Under the pieces are notes generated by a model. It saw nothing but the letters and a program-made list of their open reading frames with translations. It made no database searches and was not told the DNA's origin. The translations under genes were made by a program, and so were the position numbers. This document shows, in pieces, positions 60,804-64,000 of a DNA stretch of 64,000 nt; position 1 is the first letter of the stretch; each line of letters starts with the position of its first letter. The stretch comes from Mycolicibacterium peregrinum (GTDB lineage Bacteria; Actinomycetota; Actinomycetes; Mycobacteriales; Mycobacteriaceae): assembly GCF_002102345.1 (NCBI RefSeq), contig NZ_LQPP01000030.1:124001-188000 (forward strand), given 5' to 3'.

Positions 60804-61757
60804 TCAGGAGCGGCCTGGTCCTCGAATCAGGTCGTTTTCGGCTCGTGCCCGCTCGCTCTTCCAGGTGTCTCGCTCGAGCCTCGCTTTGGTCCGCACGAGC
60901 CAATTTCCGGATTGGGCGCTGTCATTGAACGGTTCCATAGTTCGCAGCACCTCTGCTCGGGGTTGCTCGACCCCGCTGCGCATCTCCAAGGCGAGGGCGA
61001 TGACCCGACAATCCCGCCGCAGGCGCGCCATGATTCGGCACGCCTCGGATATGCGCCCCGCGACGAGTGCGGCCTGAACTTTCAGCAACTCGTTGCGCAA
61101 TTTTCCCAGATCGACAAGCGCCGCCTGCCCATTGCGGGATCTGCCCAGGACAGGCGCCCAGTCTCGCAAGCCACCGATCACCCGCCGAACACATTGGTCG
61201 AGTAGGTCCATGCGCCACGAGTCCGCTCCATCGGTGAGTTGACCGGGAGGCTCGTGGTGACGGGGATCGGTCGGCGACGGACCACCTGTCTCGGCCCGAT
61301 TGAGCAGTTCGTGCCGGTCCCGCAGCCATCTCAATGGTCGGCCGTCCGCCGACCAGTCACCCCACTGCACGGGATCTGGAGGTGTCGGCGCTGCCGCCAA
61401 CGCGAGTGCCACCTCGATGTCAACGACGTGATCGACGATGCCACCCATCCCGGCGGCGGTGACACTGTCGTCGAGCTCGGACTGCACCCGCGTGTCACGC
61501 ACCTCGAACGCAAGAAACCCGACGCCGACGAGAAGCAACGAGCTCAACACTGCGCTCAGCACCGAGTGATCTGCCCAGAACTTCGACAGCACGCCCAAGG
61601 GCCAGTCGGTGAGCAACATGGCCAACAGCCCGCACCCACAAGCAACCGCAAGGACAAAGAGCCAGCGCCTGTTCACACGACCAAAATGGATAGCGCCTAC
61701 CAGCAAGAAGACGGCGCACGAAGCAGTGAGCGCCGCGACCAGCTCGACGATGTTCAC
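60804..61757 (-). CDS. Hypothetical membrane protein
   Basis: 317 residues. Three hydrophobic helices in the first 85 residues (LVAALTASCAVFLLVGAIHF; LFVLAVACGCGLLAMLL; SAVLSSLLLVGVGFLAFEV) precede a long, largely helical cytoplasmic domain rich in Arg and Leu. Unrecognised. Confidence 0.68.
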   Translation of the reverse strand: MNIVELVAALTASCAVFLLVGAIHFGRVNRRWLFVLAVACGCGLLAMLLTDWPLGVLSKFWADHSVLSAVLSSLLLVGVGFLAFEVRDTRVQSELDDSVTAAGMGGIVDHVVDIEVALALAAAPTPPDPVQWGDWSADGRPLRWLRDRHELLNRAETGGPSPTDPRHHEPPGQLTDGADSWRMDLLDQCVRRVIGGLRDWAPVLGRSRNGQAALVDLGKLRNELLKVQAALVAGRISEACRIMARLRRDCRVIALALEMRSGVEQPRAEVLRTMEPFNDSAQSGNWLVRTKARLERDTWKSERARAENDLIRGPGRS

Positions 61758-62038
61758 GCTGGAGCGTCCAACCGCACATCAACTGCACACATCAGTTGCC
61801 CCCTGCCTGGTGTTTGGACGGTAACAGGGTCCAACGATCATGTGCGAGAAGCAATCCAGAACGCGCAGCGGTACACCTTGCCGTCACGCGGGACGGAGTC
61901 GGCTATGTCCATACGCCACAGCGCGATGTGCCCGGTGCCGGCGAAACGTCGGTCGACTAGGTCAGCGGGGGTGTCGACACCGAGCGGGTTGGGCCTTCGC
62001 CGCCCGTGCGAGGCAGCCCCGCCATGGGAATGACACGT
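61758..62038. other. Gap with a possible minus-strand gene fragment
   Basis: A minus-strand frame ending at 61838 reads PNPLGVDTPADLVDRRFAG and then HIALWRMDIADSVPRD. Its sequence looks natural but it has no convincing start, so it could be the C-terminal remnant of a gene. Otherwise nothing recognised. Confidence 0.3.
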
Positions 62039-62839
62039 CTACACACCTCCGGCGCCACGGGCCTGCTGAATCTGGTTCTTGATCTCCCGATATGCCTGCA
62101 CACGCGCCATCACCGCATCCACCGCCGAATCCTGCTGCGTGGTTTCCGGGGTGGCCTCGATGCCGTAGAGCATGGCGCTGAGCTTCGCGTGCAGTTCGGC
62201 GCGCTGCTCGGCGACTCGGGCATCCTCGCGTTCGGTGCGTAGTGACTTGTCGATGAGCTGCGCTTCCTTGGCGCATTTGCCGATAAGCTCCACCCGCTCG
62301 ATCGCTACGAGTTCCAGGGTGGCAGCGGTGGTCTTGGCCTCCGCCAGGATCTTGCGATCCTCGACACTAGGCTTGTCCAAGGAAGACAACTTGCCGATGA
62401 CGCCACGCAGCGCATGCGCCTTCTCGAAGTTGTCGGTGATGCCTTTGATGTCCGCACTGAAGTCGACGTCCCCCAGCCAGCCGGCGCGGGCTGCTTCGGA
62501 TGCAGCCACCTGTTTCACCGCGCTGAGCGCGGACTCCACGAGCGCGGCATTCTGCTTGCCGAGCGTTTCGATGCGCCGCTGCTTCTCCTTTCGAACCCTT
62601 TCTTCGCGTTGATGTTTGGCGTTAGCGGCCGCTGCGGCTTGCTGTGCACGATCCCGCTGTTGCTTCTCGTATCCGTACTTCTCCAGCGCAACTACAGCTT
62701 TGTAGCCGCCCCAGCACACCAGTCCGGCCACAATGGCGATGCCGAGGGCGATCCATACCGGCTTCGGCACCAGTGCGATGAGTACGAAGACGAAGAAGAT
62801 GAGCCCGCCCACGCCCGAGGAGTTCTTGTTGCTGCTCAT
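62039..62839 (-). CDS. Membrane-anchored coiled-coil protein
   Basis: About 266 residues from the ATG at 62839, which has AAGGA 6 bases before it; an ATG at 62872 is in frame. Two adjacent hydrophobic segments (VGGLIFFVFVLIALVPKP and VWIALGIAIVAGLVCWGGY) are followed by a long charged helix (about 60-120) and further helical sequence to the end, likely a coiled coil. No family recognised; could be a phage-type or stress membrane protein. Confidence 0.7.
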   Translation of the reverse strand: MSSNKNSSGVGGLIFFVFVLIALVPKPVWIALGIAIVAGLVCWGGYKAVVALEKYGYEKQQRDRAQQAAAAANAKHQREERVRKEKQRRIETLGKQNAALVESALSAVKQVAASEAARAGWLGDVDFSADIKGITDNFEKAHALRGVIGKLSSLDKPSVEDRKILAEAKTTAATLELVAIERVELIGKCAKEAQLIDKSLRTEREDARVAEQRAELHAKLSAMLYGIEATPETTQQDSAVDAVMARVQAYREIKNQIQQARGAGGV

Positions 62840-63178
62840 CGGTGTCCTTGAAGGTTCATCACGCATCTCCATCCGTCAGGCTCAGATGCCCGCGGGTGGC
62901 GAGCTGATCAGGATCGCATGGGGTGCCGACAAGTCCGACTCACACGGATCGCGGGCTCTGGCAGGGGGTCTGGACACCGACTCAAGAGACAGGCCGGAGT
63001 GTTTTTCGGAAGTGACTGCAGGTCATTGATCGGACTACAAAGTTCTCACAAGATCGGACTCAGCGACAGGTCGATGCAGGACGAATGATCTCAACGCCTC
63101 GCCCCTCAAGCATCTGGCCTATCGCATCACCAGCAAAGTTCAACCGGCCCTGTCGGCACATGTCAGTAATATTGAAAT
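62840..63178. other. Intergenic region between divergent genes
   Basis: 339 bp with no gene recognised. TAATAT at 63167-63172 lies just before the ATG at 63179 and may be a -10 element for a leaderless transcript. Confidence 0.4.
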
Positions 63179-63664
63179 ATGCAGGAACACAGAGCTATCT
63201 ACCCAACACTGGACCGTGATCTCATTCAGATTTCCCCACCCAGCTACCCAGATTGTGCGTTTCGAGAGCGCGCGGAGATCCCGATCGAGGGCGTAGGTGT
63301 CGTGCAGGTGGTCACCGAGGTATCAACAGCCGATCTGAGGTACGGGTTCACCGACGTGGTCCTCGCTCGTTACCGGGATGGCGAACTCACCGAACCCGTC
63401 CCGCTCGCCGGTTCGGTGTGCGAGAGCACGGTGGCGCGGTGCATGCACGAGCACTGGTGCGACTTGGAGAGGTTGATCCGGTGCGTTCGCGGGGATACCA
63501 AGACGCTGTACGTCCTGGACATCGACTGGGAGATCGAAGATTCAGATCAATCGTCCGACGAGTGTCATCCCGATCCGGGGCTGACGCCTCGCATTCTGGA
63601 GATCGCCGAGCTCGCGAAGACCAGGCCGGTGGATAGCATTCCGCGGGGGCAGGGCCGCCCCTGA
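63179..63664 (+). CDS. Hypothetical protein
   Basis: 161 residues. Beta-strand-rich N-terminal half with DVVLARYRDGELTEPVPLAG, a helical middle containing MHEHWCDLERLIRCVRGD, and an acidic end. No signal peptide or membrane helix. Not recognised. A -10-like TAATAT sits 7 bases upstream of the ATG with no ribosome site, suggesting leaderless translation. Confidence 0.6.
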   Translation: MQEHRAIYPTLDRDLIQISPPSYPDCAFRERAEIPIEGVGVVQVVTEVSTADLRYGFTDVVLARYRDGELTEPVPLAGSVCESTVARCMHEHWCDLERLIRCVRGDTKTLYVLDIDWEIEDSDQSSDECHPDPGLTPRILEIAELAKTRPVDSIPRGQGRP

Positions 63665-63830
63665 CTGTCAGCTGCTATTTGTCGAGAGCTTGGCCAAGCT
63701 CGCCACCGACGCCGTCGACATCGTCCTGGTCACCCGCGCCGCCACGGAAGATGCGGCTGCGCAATGGCACGCCGGAGTACCTGGGCGGCAGCAAGAAAGC
63801 TCGTGCCGCTACTTGATGAGCAGCGACCGG
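63665..63830. other. Gap with open but unidentified frames
   Basis: A plus-strand frame is open through the edge of the window (ESLAKLATDAVDIVLV and following) without a start codon. It may be a gene remnant or a chance frame. No repeat or RNA is seen. Confidence 0.25.
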
Positions 63831-64000
63831 TCAGTGGCACTCATCGCATACCCCTGTCGCGGGCAGCGTGATGAAGTGAACTTGGCAGAGCTTGGGCGGT
63901 TCTGCCAATTTGGCCTGTGCGCGTTTCCACTCTTGCGCCGATTTGGCCTTGGGTGTCAGCGTGGGCTCACCACCGCCTTGCGGCAACTCTGCGTTGAAGT
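63831..64000 (-). CDS. Partial CDS, C-terminal end of unknown protein
   Basis: A minus-strand frame enters from the right edge and ends with TGA at 63831-63833. The visible 56 residues include TPKAKSAQEWKRAQAKLAEPP and end with CQVHFITLPATGVCDECH. Four Cys/His residues near the end may bind metal. The protein starts outside the window and is not recognised. Confidence 0.5.
   Translation of the reverse strand, partial: FNAELPQGGGEPTLTPKAKSAQEWKRAQAKLAEPPKLCQVHFITLPATGVCDECH

Overview
The window is high-GC DNA from a Mycobacterium-type chromosome, most likely a fast-growing species (Mycolicibacterium). The evidence is a mycolic-acid gene set (hadA-hadB-hadC and two mycolate S-adenosylmethionine methyltransferases), a secE-nusG-rplK-rplA cluster with tRNA-Trp, and recC-recB-recD. 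The order follows, in inverted orientation, the M. tuberculosis block that I know as Rv0629c to Rv0648, but extra genes have been inserted between the conserved ones. Species cannot be fixed from the sequence alone.

Layout. 1-3.3 kb: a partial GH38 alpha-mannosidase and an EEP-fold hydrolase in one minus-strand operon with a perfect palindrome at its start. 3.4-7.8 kb: inserted genes (a nucleotidyltransferase-like protein, a WYL regulator divergent from two DinB-fold enzymes, and a TetR regulator divergent from an MpaB-family oxygenase). 7.8-12.3 kb: an ABC1 kinase, a LipG-like hydrolase and two mycolate methyltransferases. 12.4-14.3 kb: a YCII/DGPF protein with an ECF sigma factor of the ECF42 kind. 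14.4-19.1 kb: rplA, rplK, nusG, secE, tRNA-Trp, hadC, hadB, hadA, rpmG, tRNA-Met and tRNA-Thr. 19.2-24.7 kb: flavohemoglobin with its NsrR-type regulator, an MBL-fold hydrolase, a DUF2235-like protein, an anchored protein and echA3. 24.7-27.4 kb: a DUF559/AbiEi-like protein, and MarR with an MFS transporter. 27.4-35.5 kb: recC-recB-recD with overlapping stops and starts.

35.5-55.2 kb holds cell-envelope and housekeeping genes: small membrane proteins, a secreted lipase-like hydrolase divergent from a TetR gene, an L,D-transpeptidase operon, a LOG-family hydrolase, a large SEC-C protein, an RHH-Doc toxin-antitoxin pair, prfC, a Ca2+/H+ antiporter, a phytase-like lipoprotein, an MscS channel and an OPT transporter. 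55.2-64 kb looks accessory: VapBC, a frameshifted gene, a two-part RNase H protein, an EEP nuclease, a stand-alone (p)ppGpp-hydrolase-like HD protein, a truncated gene, and several unrecognised membrane or coiled-coil proteins.

The clearest regulatory signals are palindromes or 11-bp-spaced direct repeats next to regulators and toxin-antitoxin genes. I found no CRISPR array, insertion sequence, rRNA or prophage. No wholly new multi-gene system is proven; the best candidates for follow-up are the 58-62.9 kb accessory cluster and the DUF2235-like protein that lacks its nucleophile.
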